NCBI RefSeq assembly: GCF_009831455.1
Contig: NZ_WOWO01000003.1
Coordinates: 310,001-374,000 of the forward strand
Direction of reading: 5' to 3'
Source: Salinirussus salinus
GTDB taxonomy: Archaea; Halobacteriota; Halobacteria; Halobacteriales; Haloarculaceae
DNA length: 64,000 nucleotides
Part shown: piece by piece, positions 1 through 7,753 of the stretch
How positions within the stretch are numbered: position 1 is the first letter of the stretch
Layout of the letters: each line of letters begins with the position of its first letter
Made by a program: the position numbers and the translations under genes
Notes under the pieces: model-generated
What the model saw: the letters and a program-made list of their open reading frames with translations, nothing else
The model's database searches: none
Told to the model about the DNA's origin: nothing

Positions 1-496
1 GGTCTTCGCCCGCGCCGGTCGGCTCCGCGACGTAATCGAGCGGCGACCCGCCGTTGGCCACGACCGCCCGCGTCGCCTTCGCGGTGTCCATGCAACTGCC
101 CCCGCCCAGTCCGACGTAGAAGTCGTAGCCGCCGCCCCCACCGCCTCCGTCTCCGCCCTCGTCCCCGTCGCCGGCGCCCCCTTCCTCGCGCACGAACGCG
201 AGACACGTCTCCACGTCCGCGAGCGATGGCTCGCGCGTGCACCCGTCGTAGACGTCGATGTCGAAGCCCGCGTCCTCGATGGCATCGGTGACCCGGTCGG
301 CGTGGCCCAGGCCGACGAGCGTTCCGTCGGTGACGACCAGCCCCCGGTCGCCGGCCCCGACCCCCAGCGACCGCAGCTGGTGGCCAAGCTCCTCGACGGC
401 GCGCGCCCCGACGCGGATCTCCGGCATCCGGACGTTCCAGACGGTTTCGGGCTCCAGTTCGTGGGGCGAGGCCGAGACCGACCGCTCGTAGCTCAT
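1..496 (-). CDS. Iron-containing alcohol dehydrogenase / hydroxyacid-oxoacid transhydrogenase-like, partial (3' end cut by window)
   Basis: Only the N-terminal 165 residues are inside the window. The nucleotide-binding motif GLGGGSCMDTAK (about residues 128-139) is the GGGSxxDxxK signature of the iron-dependent alcohol dehydrogenase family; the SCMDTAKATR context resembles the hydroxyacid-oxoacid transhydrogenase branch. The iron-binding His/Asp residues would lie beyond the left edge. A run rich in Gly, Glu and Asp (about residues 105-122) is inserted just before the motif and looks like a loop expansion. The ATG at 494-496 is chosen because a purine-rich Shine-Dalgarno-like GGAGGGG lies 4-10 nt upstream and a TATA-like sequence (546-554) lies about 50 nt upstream, so the mRNA probably has a leader. 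Substrate unknown. Confidence 0.85.
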   Translation of the reverse strand, partial: MSYERSVSASPHELEPETVWNVRMPEIRVGARAVEELGHQLRSLGVGAGDRGLVVTDGTLVGLGHADRVTDAIEDAGFDIDVYDGCTREPSLADVETCLAFVREEGGAGDGDEGGDGGGGGGGYDFYVGLGGGSCMDTAKATRAVVANGGSPLDYVAEPTGAGED

Positions 497-599
497 CGGC
501 TCCCCTCCGCGTGGTGTGACATGTCCAGACCAGTTCGTGAGCCCGCGTAATAAACGCCGGCCCGACCCCCGGCCTCACCTCTCCTCGGGCTCACGCCCC

Positions 600-772
600 C
601 CATGCGCGGTACGCGAGCGGTTCACTCCGCTCCCCCTCGCTGCTCACGGCTCGCTACGCTCGCCGTTCGCTATTGGAGACGCCTCACTCCGTTCGGCGTC
701 TCTCTGCTCGCGGCTCCTGCCGTCGCCGCTCGCATATTGGAGGCCTCGGTCGCTGCGCTCCCTGCGGTCTCC
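600..772. repeat. Structured purine-rich 3' trailer of the RNase R gene
   Basis: Read on the minus strand this follows directly after the RNase R stop codon. It contains repeated units such as GAGCGTAGCGAG and GAGCGGAGTGA and an inverted repeat GAGACGCC/GGCGTCTC at about 676-703. It includes a 24-nt block (710-733) that recurs exactly at 2178-2201 after the next upstream gene. No ORF here has haloarchaeal composition. It may be a terminator or RNA-stability element; the role is unknown. Confidence 0.5.
710..733. repeat. 24-nt direct repeat, copy 1
   Basis: Identical in all 24 positions to 2178-2201. Both copies sit just downstream (minus strand) of a stop codon, and similar sequence continues on both sides, so the repeat is part of a longer imperfect trailer of about 60 nt. 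Confidence 0.8.
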
Positions 773-2098
773 CTACTCCTCGACGACCTCGATCCCGCGG
801 TTGTTCACGGCCGCGGGGTCGAGTCCGACCTCCTCGAGGAACTGCTTGTACTCGCGCTCGCACTGCTCGGCGTCTTTCTGGCGGTCGCTGGCCCGGTCAC
901 ACAGCGCCACCAGGTCCTCGGGTACCTCGTTGGTGTGGACGATCCAGTGGTTGATCAGGTCCGAGAGCCGCCGGATTGGGGAGGTGAAGTGGCCGTAGAT
1001 CTCGAAGTTCAGGGCGTGGTGGCCGCCGAAGGGGTCGTTCATGTACTGGGCGCGGGGCATCACCTTCATCACCGCCCACTGGATGCTGTCGAGCTGGCGC
1101 TCGGGGGCCTGTTCGAGCGTGGCGTTGACGGCCTTCCGGGGGTCGTCCCAGGCGCTGCCCGGGATCGAGACGCCGTCGAGCTCCTGGATCTCCTGGAGGG
1201 CCTCGTCCCACTCCTCGGGGCTCGGCTGGGGGTGGACCCGGTACATCGCCTCGACCCCCCGGTCCCACATCAGCTCGTGGGTGACCGCCTTGTTGGCCTT
1301 CAGCATGCACTCCTCGATGATGGTGTGCGCGCGGTCCCGCTTGGGGTTCAACACCAGAGAGCCCTCCTCCTTGCGCTGCTCGTGCATCCGGTCGGCCAGC
1401 TCCCAGACCAGTTCGGTCTTCTCCGCCAGGTCGACCGACTCGTCTTCCAGCAGGTCGCCCGCGGTGTCGGGCTCGTCCAGCAGCCGTTCGGCCTCCGTGT
1501 AGGTCAGCCGCGCGTCGCTTCTGATGACGGACTTGTAGATGTCGATGGACTCGTAGCCCAGGTCCTCCTCGTCGAGGTGCATCTCCACGGTGTGTGCCAG
1601 CCGGTCCTCGTTTGGAACGAGCGAACAGACCGTCTCCGCCAGCACCGGCGGGAGCATGTGGACGGTGTAGGCCGGCAGGTACACGGTATTGGCGCGCTCG
1701 ACGGCCGACTCCCACATCGCCGTGTCGGGGGTCACGTAGTGGGTCACGTCCGCGATGTGGACCCAGAGGACGTACTCCCCGTCGCGGCGCTCGACGGAGA
1801 TGGCGTCGTCGAAATCCTGGGCGTCGACGGGGTCGGTCGTCCACGTCGTCAGCTCGCGCAGGTCCTCCCGGTCGTCGACCTCCGCCTCGATCTCCGCGCC
1901 GACCTCCTCGGTACGGGCCTTCGCCTCCTCGAGAACCTCCGCCGGGAAGCCGTCCGGGATGGAGAACTTCTCGAAGAGTTCCTCGCGCTTGTTCTCGATG
2001 TGGCGGGCGAGCTCGGGGTCTATCTCGACCGGCCCCTGCCCCTCGATGGTCCCGGCCGCCGCCTGGTCGTCGCGCTCTTCCTGCTCGGTGTCGCTCAT
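773..2098 (-). CDS. rnr: Ribonuclease R / RNase II family 3'-5' exoribonuclease
   Basis: A 441-residue protein dominated by an RNB catalytic domain. The metal-binding signature DAQDFDDAI is at residues 92-100 and the downstream signature HFTSPIRRLSDL is near the C-terminus. It is much shorter than bacterial RNase R (about 800 aa) and shows no obvious cold-shock or S1 domains, matching the minimal form known from haloarchaea, which generally lack the archaeal exosome and are thought to use this enzyme for 3'-5' mRNA decay. The ATG at 2096-2098 is supported by a TATA-like sequence (about 2119-2127) spaced for a leaderless transcript. The N-terminal about 30 residues are acidic and low-complexity. 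Confidence 0.93.
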   Translation of the reverse strand: MSDTEQEERDDQAAAGTIEGQGPVEIDPELARHIENKREELFEKFSIPDGFPAEVLEEAKARTEEVGAEIEAEVDDREDLRELTTWTTDPVDAQDFDDAISVERRDGEYVLWVHIADVTHYVTPDTAMWESAVERANTVYLPAYTVHMLPPVLAETVCSLVPNEDRLAHTVEMHLDEEDLGYESIDIYKSVIRSDARLTYTEAERLLDEPDTAGDLLEDESVDLAEKTELVWELADRMHEQRKEEGSLVLNPKRDRAHTIIEECMLKANKAVTHELMWDRGVEAMYRVHPQPSPEEWDEALQEIQELDGVSIPGSAWDDPRKAVNATLEQAPERQLDSIQWAVMKVMPRAQYMNDPFGGHHALNFEIYGHFTSPIRRLSDLINHWIVHTNEVPEDLVALCDRASDRQKDAEQCEREYKQFLEEVGLDPAAVNNRGIEVVEE

Positions 2099-2177
2099 GT
2101 CACCCGGTAGGCGGAGCCGGCAGTTAGTGGTGTCGGCGTGGCGAGGTCCGAGCGCAGCGAGGGCCTCGTGAAAGCGA

Positions 2178-2201
2178 GCGGCTCCTGCCGTCGCCGCTCG
2201 C
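2178..2201. repeat. 24-nt direct repeat, copy 2
   Basis: Exact match to 710-733. It lies between the zinc-ribbon gene (which ends at 2234) and the RNase R start, in the 3' trailer of the zinc-ribbon gene, inside sequence with GAGCGCAGCGAG-type units. Confidence 0.8.
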
Positions 2202-2233
2202 GTTTCGGAGGCGCTCCCTGCGGTCGCGCCTCC

Positions 2234-2524
2234 CTACCGCTCGCGTTCGCCGGTCTCGGCCCCGTCGCTGAGTTCGGTGTACGCCGCCAGAAACTCCTCG
2301 CGGTCGGCCTCGCCGGCGCCGGCCTCGGTGAGCGTCTCCTCCAGCCCCTGGCGTGGCTGGTGGCAGTACTCGCCGTAACACTCCTTGCAGAGATACTCGA
2401 ACTCCTTGCCGCGGCGCTCCCACCGGTTGCCGTCCTTGTCGTACTCGCGTGCCTTCGAGCGGGGGACGGATTCCCCGCACGCGATGCAGGTCACCTCCGT
2501 CCGGTCCGACCCCGAGCGCCACAT
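2234..2524 (-). CDS. Small zinc-ribbon protein, function unknown
   Basis: A 96-residue protein with two cysteine pairs, CIACGES and CKECYGEYC, separated by a polar region, as expected for a single treble-clef or ribbon zinc site. The C-terminal half is acidic and probably helical. The start at the ATG giving MWRSGSDR is preferred over upstream in-frame starts because a TATA box (about 2547-2555 on the minus strand) sits about 27 nt upstream and residues further upstream are unusually basic. It resembles a family conserved in haloarchaea (I recall DUF7562, not verified). It is divergent from the PUA-domain gene. Confidence 0.75.
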   Translation of the reverse strand: MWRSGSDRTEVTCIACGESVPRSKAREYDKDGNRWERRGKEFEYLCKECYGEYCHQPRQGLEETLTEAGAGEADREEFLAAYTELSDGAETGERER

Positions 2525-2712
2525 GACTGCGGCTACGAACAGCCGGTATATGGGTTTGTTGGAACCGGCGGGGACGGCGACCTGCCGGCGCCCGGAGCGC
2601 CCGCGACACCGCCCCGCGTCCGGAGCGCTCCGGTGGTGGTAGCACTCCCGGGTAACACACCGGGTGCGCGTGCGAACGAGCCGTTTATCCGCCGCCCGCG
2701 CCACCCGTCGGT

Positions 2713-3192
2713 ATGGACGTCAAATCGCGCCACCACCTCCGCTCGGACGCCGTCCGGGAGATCCGCGAGGCGCTCGCCGACCAGCTCGGGGTCGACCTCG
2801 AGGCGGACTCCTTCGAGAAGGTCGAACTCGAGGACGCCGACTGGGAGGTCGTCCTCGTCGACGGCGAGCCGCTGGTCTGTTACTTCGCGGGCGACCCGTT
2901 CCTGACGGTCAAGGGCGCGAACCGACACCCCCCCGAGAAGCGGACCGTCACCGTCGACGCCGGCGCCGTCCAGTTCGTCTCCGACGGCGCCGACGCCATG
3001 CGCCCCGGCATCGTCGCCGCCGACGAGTCCATCGCCGAAGGGGACCTGGTCGTCGTCGACGAGGAGAGCCACGGGAAGGTGCTCGCGGTCGGCCGGGCGC
3101 TGACTGACGGCGCCGACATGCTCGGCGAGGAGGGCCGGGTCGTCGAGTCGCTGCACCACGTCGGCGACGACCTCTTCGAGCTGACCGTTTAG
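2713..3192 (+). CDS. PUA-domain RNA-binding protein (MCT-1/Tma20-like)
   Basis: A 159-residue protein. The N-terminal half (about 1-75) resembles the pre-PUA domain of archaeal MCT-1/Tma20 homologues; the C-terminal half (about 80-155) is a PUA domain, with the conserved GADAMRPGIVAAD segment and a GKVLAVGRALTDG strand-turn. Such proteins bind structured RNA, and the eukaryotic homologues act in translation re-initiation and ribosome recycling; the archaeal role is inferred. A TATA box at about 2683-2690 fits a leaderless start at 2713. The stop codon overlaps the stop of the convergent DUF1028 gene by 4 nt. Confidence 0.88.
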   Translation: MDVKSRHHLRSDAVREIREALADQLGVDLEADSFEKVELEDADWEVVLVDGEPLVCYFAGDPFLTVKGANRHPPEKRTVTVDAGAVQFVSDGADAMRPGIVAADESIAEGDLVVVDEESHGKVLAVGRALTDGADMLGEEGRVVESLHHVGDDLFELTV

Positions 3193-3917
3193 TTCCCGTC
3201 GCCCCCGCTTTCCTCCGGTTCTGCACCCTCTTCGCGCTCTTCCGCCCGCTCCATCGCCATCTCGTAGCCCTCGCGGGCCAGGTCGTAGGTCTCTCGCAGG
3301 TCCGCGACCGGTGTCTCCGTGGCGTCGACCCGGAGGTCGTCGTAGAAGGGCCGCTCCTCGGGGCCGCGGTCGTCGGTCCGCCGGACCAGCAGCGCCGCGC
3401 TCTGTACGTGCAGGTCCTCGCGCTTGTCCCCGCCCTCCGCGTGGCCGGCTTCGAGCGCGTCGACCAGCCGGGTCGCGAGCGGCCGGTCCTCGTCGCGGCT
3501 GTCCTCGTAGGCTGCCGCGGTCTCCTCGACGACGCTCTCGCCGGTCAGGAGGTTACCCGCGACGGTGTAGCCGTCGCCGACGGTGTGGCCGAACCAGTCC
3601 CTGCACTCGGCGCCGGAGAAGGCGAACTCCCCGTCGCTGTCCACGCCGTGGAGCTGGCGCTGGCTGGCCTCCTCGTCAGCGTTCAGGAGCGACTGGAGGG
3701 CGTCCTCGACGGCCAGCCCGTCCGCCAGGTACTCGACGCCGCGCCGACCCAGCGAGACGTTGACGAAACTCTGGGTCGCGACCGCGCCGTGCTCGTTGGC
3801 GAACGGGCAGAGCGTCCCGACGGACGGGAGCCGGGTCGTGACGGCCACGCCGTAGCGGGTCTGCTGCTCGCCGTCCTCGTCCTCGTAGGGCTCGCGGACG
3901 CAGATGCTGAACGTCAT
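3189..3917 (-). CDS. DUF1028 family protein (putative Ntn-type hydrolase)
   Basis: A 242-residue protein starting MTFSICVREP, the characteristic N-terminus of DUF1028, followed by the family's AVGTLCPFANEHGAVATQ-like core (here SVGTLCPFANEHGAVATQ) and the GRRGVEYLADG segment. The family is thought to be related to Ntn hydrolases and is often found near amino-acid or purine degradation genes, but no activity is established. The start is fixed by the conserved MTFSI; in-frame codons upstream are basic and unlike haloarchaeal protein. It is convergent with the PUA gene (4-nt overlap) and divergent from the MFS transporter. The C-terminal 20 residues are acidic and low-complexity. Confidence 0.85.
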   Translation of the reverse strand: MTFSICVREPYEDEDGEQQTRYGVAVTTRLPSVGTLCPFANEHGAVATQSFVNVSLGRRGVEYLADGLAVEDALQSLLNADEEASQRQLHGVDSDGEFAFSGAECRDWFGHTVGDGYTVAGNLLTGESVVEETAAAYEDSRDEDRPLATRLVDALEAGHAEGGDKREDLHVQSAALLVRRTDDRGPEERPFYDDLRVDATETPVADLRETYDLAREGYEMAMERAEEREEGAEPEESGGDGN

Positions 3918-4077
3918 GTGGCATGGTTGGCCGCGCCGGACAAAAAGCCGGCCGCCCTGGCGCGCGGGCCCGGCGCGGTCGGACCGTCCGTCGCCTGCGC
4001 TCCGCCGTCGACGTTCCGCCTGCCTGTCAGAAACGGGAACGACGAAATCAAGGGCTCGCCGCGTCGACGGTGGGGTA

Positions 4078-5433
4078 GTGAACGCGAACGACCGCGCGAT
4101 CACCGCGCTGGTGATGCTCGCCCACGGGGCGGTCCACACCTACGAGCTCGCCATCCCGATCTTCGTGGTCGCCTGGATCGACCAGTTCGAGGTCATCTCG
4201 CTGGGCGTCGCGCAGCTGCCGGTCAACACCGCCACCGTCGGCGCCATGGTGACCGTCAGCTACGGCCTGTTCGGCGTCGGGGCACTGCCGGGCGGGGTGC
4301 TCGTCGACCGGCTGGGCTCCCGGCGGCTGATCAGCGCCTGCCTCGCCGGGATGGGCCTGTCCTACCTGTTGCTCGGCCTCGCCCCGAACATGCTGGTCAT
4401 CGGACTCGCGCTGGTGGTCTGGGGCGTCGCAGCCAGCGTCTACCACCCCGCCGGCCTCTCGCTGATCAGCAAGGGCGTCCGCGAGCGGGGCACCGGCCTG
4501 GCCTACCACGGCATCGCGGGCAACCTCGGGATCGGCCTGGGCCCGCTGGTGGCCGCGCTCATGCTCGTGGTCGTCGACTGGCGGACCGTCGCGCTCGTGC
4601 TCGGCGCGCCCGCGCTGCTGGCGGCCCTCTACGCCGCCCGCGCGGACTTCGACGAGACCGCCGCCGTTGAACCCGTGGCTGACGGGGGCCAGGAAACGGG
4701 CGACGCCGACGACGCTGGCGGATCGAAAGCCGACGCCGGCGTCGACTCGCTGGGGGAGTTTCTCGCCGAGTCGAAACGGCTGTTCGCCGGCGTGTTCGTG
4801 CTCGTGTTCGTCGTCGTCATGTGCTCGGGGCTGTACTACCGGGGCGTGCTGACATTCCTGCCCGAACTCCTGCGCGGCCTGCCCGGCTTCGAGCCGGTGC
4901 CGGTCGGCTCGCTTCTGCCCGGCCCGGTGCGCGAGCTGCTGGGGGTCTCCGCGGAGGGCTCGCGCACCCTGAGCCCGGGCGACTACTTCTACTCCGGGCT
5001 GCTGCTGATGGGTGTGGTCGGGCAGTACGCCGGCGGGAAACTCAGCGACCGGATCCCCGTCGAGTACGGGCTGTCGGGGGCGTTCGCGGTCCTCGCCGTC
5101 CTCGCAGTGCTGTTCGTCCCCGTCTCGTCGATGGGTCTGGGACCGCTGTTGCTCTTTGGCCCCGTCCTCGGTATCTTCCTCTTCGTCGTCCAGCCGATGT
5201 ACCAGGCGACGGTCGCGGAGTACACTCCGGCCGGCACGCGCGGGCTCTCGTATGGCTTCACCTACCTTGGCGTGTTCGGCGTCGGCGCCCTCGGCGGCGG
5301 CATCGCCGGCGCGCTGCTGGCCTTTGCCGACCCGACCGCGCTGTTTCTGACGCTTGCCGGCTTCGCGACTGTCGGCTCGCTCGTGGGGCTGACGCTCGCG
5401 CGGCTCCGGCGCCGAACCCGACCGACGGCGTGA
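4078..5433 (+). CDS. Major facilitator superfamily transporter (Fsr-like)
   Basis: A 451-residue membrane protein with about 12 predicted transmembrane helices and a central acidic loop (about residues 195-235). The first loop carries GGVLVDRLGSRR, the MFS motif A, and a shorter version (GGKLSDRIP) occurs in the second half. The segment LAHGAVHTYELAIPI at the start of helix 1 and YHPAGLSLISK in helix 4 resemble the fosmidomycin-resistance (Fsr) type of efflux MFS proteins. Substrate unknown. The start is a GTG (4078-4080); upstream in-frame sequence is very basic and translated only by extension. A weak AT-rich box is near 4044-4053. Confidence 0.88.
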   Translation: MNANDRAITALVMLAHGAVHTYELAIPIFVVAWIDQFEVISLGVAQLPVNTATVGAMVTVSYGLFGVGALPGGVLVDRLGSRRLISACLAGMGLSYLLLGLAPNMLVIGLALVVWGVAASVYHPAGLSLISKGVRERGTGLAYHGIAGNLGIGLGPLVAALMLVVVDWRTVALVLGAPALLAALYAARADFDETAAVEPVADGGQETGDADDAGGSKADAGVDSLGEFLAESKRLFAGVFVLVFVVVMCSGLYYRGVLTFLPELLRGLPGFEPVPVGSLLPGPVRELLGVSAEGSRTLSPGDYFYSGLLLMGVVGQYAGGKLSDRIPVEYGLSGAFAVLAVLAVLFVPVSSMGLGPLLLFGPVLGIFLFVVQPMYQATVAEYTPAGTRGLSYGFTYLGVFGVGALGGGIAGALLAFADPTALFLTLAGFATVGSLVGLTLARLRRRTRPTA

Positions 5434-5553
5434 GGCGCCCGCGGGTGACGGTGTCGCGTTCCCGCCGGATCCGTGCCGGAACGTGGCGGGTTACTGGCCA
5501 GCAGGCGCGTGTCTGACGTAAAGCCTAAGCGGGCAGCGACCGGGGCACACGGT

Positions 5554-5913
5554 ATGGGACTTATGAGCAAGATCCTCGGCGAGAACGGGGGGGCCCGCGG
5601 GACCGAGGACTACGTCACGCTCGATGCCGGGGACGTCGAACTGGCCGACGTGGGCGCGGACACGCTGGTCCACATCGCCGACATCGGCGACAAATCCGAC
5701 GTCGTGGACATCAAGGACGCCGTCTACGACGGTGACGTCGTCATCGCGGACATCACCCGCCACACCACCCAGGACCGGACGATGGAACACATCACGGACG
5801 AGCTCAAGCAGGTCGCCCGCGAGGTCGGCGGCGACATCGTCCAGAAGGACGACGACCAGCTCATCATCACGCCCGCCGGCGTCCAGATCAGCCGCGAGCG
5901 TCTCGGGCGGTAG
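5554..5913 (+). CDS. sepF: Cell division protein SepF
   Basis: A 119-residue protein. The N-terminal MGLMSKILG is the amphipathic membrane anchor typical of archaeal SepF; the rest is a SepF domain with the conserved VVDIKDAVYDGDVVIADI segment and a C-terminal DDQLIITPAGV strand. In haloarchaea SepF anchors FtsZ to the membrane at the division site. The start at 5554 gives this anchor; a TATA-like box (about 5525-5531) fits leaderless initiation. It stands alone between an MFS gene and an SDR gene, as archaeal sepF often lies outside the ftsZ locus. Confidence 0.92.
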   Translation: MGLMSKILGENGGARGTEDYVTLDAGDVELADVGADTLVHIADIGDKSDVVDIKDAVYDGDVVIADITRHTTQDRTMEHITDELKQVAREVGGDIVQKDDDQLIITPAGVQISRERLGR

Positions 5914-5997
5914 CTCCGGACCGCAACCCTACCTCCGGCGGTTTCTCTTCACGCCGATCCCGACAGACATACGGTCCCGCGCCCGGCAGTCGATCCC

Positions 5998-6786
5998 ATG
6001 TCGAGATTCAGCGTCGACGGCCGGAACGCGATCGTCACGGGGGCAAGCCAGGGGATCGGGAAGGGGATCGCCGAACGCCTCGCCGAGGCGGGCGCGAACG
6101 TCGCCATCTGCTCGCGGGCACAGGAGCGGGTCGACCCCGTCGCCGAGGCCATCGAGGAGGAGGGCGGGACCGCCTTCGCCATGGAGTGTAACGTCCGGGA
6201 CGCCGACGCCGTCGAGGAGTTCGTCGACGCGACCGTCGAGGAGTTCGGCGGCGTCGACCTGCTCGTGAACAACGCCGGCGGGGAGTTCGTCGCCGACTTC
6301 GAGGAGATAAGCGAGAACGGCTGGAAGGCCATCGTCGACCTCAACCTCCACGGCACCCGCCACTGCACGCAGGCGGCCGGCGAGTACATGCGCGAGAACG
6401 GGGGCGGCGACGTCATCAACATCTCCAGCGTGAACGGCCAGCACCCCTGCCCGGGCGAGAGCCACTACGGCGCCTCGAAGGCGGCGATCATCGACCTGAC
6501 CGAGACGCTGGCCGTCGAGTGGGCCGAAGAGGAGATCGCGGTCAACTGCGTCGCGCCGGGGCTGATCCAGACCCCCGGCGTCGCGGAGACGCTGGGGATC
6601 GACGCCGACGAGATGCCCCCCCGCGAGCGGGTCGACCGCCGGATCGGCTACGCCGAGGACATCGCCGACGTCGTCCAGTTCCTCGCCAGCCCCGCCGCCG
6701 CGTTCATGACCGGCGAGACGGTTACCGTCAAGGGCGTTCCCCGCGCGGGCAACTCGATGGCCGAGGACCTCGGGCTGGAGGACTGA
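5998..6786 (+). CDS. SDR family oxidoreductase (FabG/glucose-dehydrogenase type)
   Basis: A 262-residue classical short-chain dehydrogenase. The cofactor motif TGASQGIGKG is at about residues 14-23, NNAG at about 93-96, and the catalytic Ser (ISSVNG), Tyr and Lys (YGASK) follow in order. The C-terminus carries GETVTVKGVPR, a near copy of the end of the SDR at 35718-36488, so the two are close paralogues. NAD(P) and substrate preference cannot be read from the sequence; members of this group act on 3-oxoacyl-CoA/ACP, sugars or polyols. It is monocistronic, followed by an AT-richer gap. Confidence 0.9.
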   Translation: MSRFSVDGRNAIVTGASQGIGKGIAERLAEAGANVAICSRAQERVDPVAEAIEEEGGTAFAMECNVRDADAVEEFVDATVEEFGGVDLLVNNAGGEFVADFEEISENGWKAIVDLNLHGTRHCTQAAGEYMRENGGGDVINISSVNGQHPCPGESHYGASKAAIIDLTETLAVEWAEEEIAVNCVAPGLIQTPGVAETLGIDADEMPPRERVDRRIGYAEDIADVVQFLASPAAAFMTGETVTVKGVPRAGNSMAEDLGLED

Positions 6787-6833
6787 ACTTCCGGGTGCCG
6801 TTGCGGGCCTTTGTGACAGGTCTCAGCGGCCGT

Positions 6834-6850
6834 GCTGAATAGAGAGTGCG
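6834..6850. repeat. Short repeat (left partner of 7368-7384)
   Basis: The 17-nt sequence GCTGAATAGAGAGTGCG differs from 7368-7384 at two positions and lies in the same orientation. The pair brackets the small membrane-protein gene at 6944-7267 in an AT-richer patch, suggesting a small inserted cassette or remnant of mobile DNA. Confidence 0.45.
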
Positions 6851-6943
6851 GGTGTGTGAGGGGACCGATAGAGGGGTCGGTCAAGTCTTGCGGTGTGAAA
6901 CTGTCCGACAATCATATTCTACTACAGTTACATCCGGTGATTG

Positions 6944-7267
6944 ATGAGCGAAGGAACAGACCCGGACTCAGCGGACGTGACGTACCGCGGTCTCCCGAAA
7001 CACGCTCCTGTATTCGAAGTCGTTCGGGCGTCGTACGCAGTCGGGATCGGCGCCGTGGTGACAACTATTCCTGCGCTTGGCGTGTACGTTCTCGGGATCG
7101 AACTGCCCGGCATAGTCGCCTCCACTGGGTTCTTGATCGGCCTCGGGGTCCTCCCGGCCGGCTTATATTTCTACGACCGGTATCACGAACGTGACCTCGT
7201 TATCGCCGACCCTGGACAGGCACTGGTCCGTCTGGCTGCCTATCTGAACCCCCTCCCTCCGGGTTGA
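6944..7267 (+). CDS. Small membrane protein, function unknown
   Basis: A 107-residue protein with a short acidic N-terminus (MSEGTDPDSADVTY) followed by two hydrophobic segments, about residues 28-48 and 50-72, and a polar C-terminal tail. No family was recognised. The ATG at 6944 is chosen because a TATA-like CATATTCT (about 6913-6920) lies 24-31 nt upstream; the preceding codon is TTG. GC content and codon use are less extreme than in neighbouring genes, and the gene lies between two copies of a short repeat, consistent with recent acquisition. Confidence 0.65.
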   Translation: MSEGTDPDSADVTYRGLPKHAPVFEVVRASYAVGIGAVVTTIPALGVYVLGIELPGIVASTGFLIGLGVLPAGLYFYDRYHERDLVIADPGQALVRLAAYLNPLPPG

Positions 7268-7582
7268 ACATACCACCCTGGAACTCGAATCTCGACGACC
7301 CGCTGCATGCACCCTCCACATCCAGCACGCTCTTTTTGACAGTGTGTCGGTAGCCAGCTACGATGCCGCTGAATAGAGGGCGCGTATTCAGCGCGCAGAT
7401 AGCTCCGATCTCCAGTGGAATTGCTACCGTTTTCTAGACCTTTGGGTACAGTTCGCACAGTAGCGATGGAGAGAGCTCAACTATCCACCGATTTCGCTCT
7501 AACAAAAGTCCGGTGACAGTCATGGCACCACTGTATACAGAGCCCGTACCGCAAAATACCTACTGTGAGGGTCCGCTGAGTA
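7268..7582. other. AT-richer intergenic region, no gene seen
   Basis: This region is 315 nt with no convincing ORF. It holds a T-run at about 7331-7335 that may terminate the upstream gene, the inverted repeat at 7367-7393, and otherwise no recognisable structure. Low GC compared with flanks suggests decayed or foreign DNA. Confidence 0.5.
7367..7393. repeat. Perfect 9-bp inverted repeat containing the second copy of the short repeat
   Basis: Arms CGCTGAATA (7367-7375) and TATTCAGCG (7385-7393) flank a 9-nt loop. The left arm and loop repeat, with two differences, the sequence at 6834-6850. It could be a recombination-site remnant, a MITE end or an operator. Confidence 0.55.
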
Positions 7583-7753
7583 CTACTCCGAACCGTACCT
7601 ACCGATTCCGACCGCGATCAGCAACAGCGCGAGTACGATGGGAGTGTAAACGAGCTCCCCAGTATACGCCATTATTCCTACCAACATCGCGGCAATGAAG
7701 ATGACCACGTTCTTCCAACGTGCATTCACTCGTCGCTGAATCGTTTCGTTCAT
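7583..7753 (-). CDS. 56-aa membrane microprotein
   Basis: This is a short ORF encoding a protein that begins MNETIQRRVNARWKNVV, followed by two hydrophobic stretches (about residues 16-30 and 36-50) separated by AYTGELVYTP, and ending IGRYGSE. It has a short amphipathic basic N-terminus and two predicted membrane helices. Support comes from a clear TATA box (7771-7780, AAATATATTA) centred about 22 nt upstream of the ATG, right for a leaderless haloarchaeal transcript, and from the coherent hydrophobic pattern. No family was recognised. Confidence 0.6.
   Translation of the reverse strand: MNETIQRRVNARWKNVVIFIAAMLVGIMAYTGELVYTPIVLALLLIAVGIGRYGSE

Noticed and set aside
602-2110. 502-codon plus-strand reading frame opposite RNase R
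   Set aside because: It lies antisense to a clear RNB-domain gene and its composition (Val/Leu/Arg/His-rich, many Gly-Asp-Gly) is a typical GC-rich shadow.
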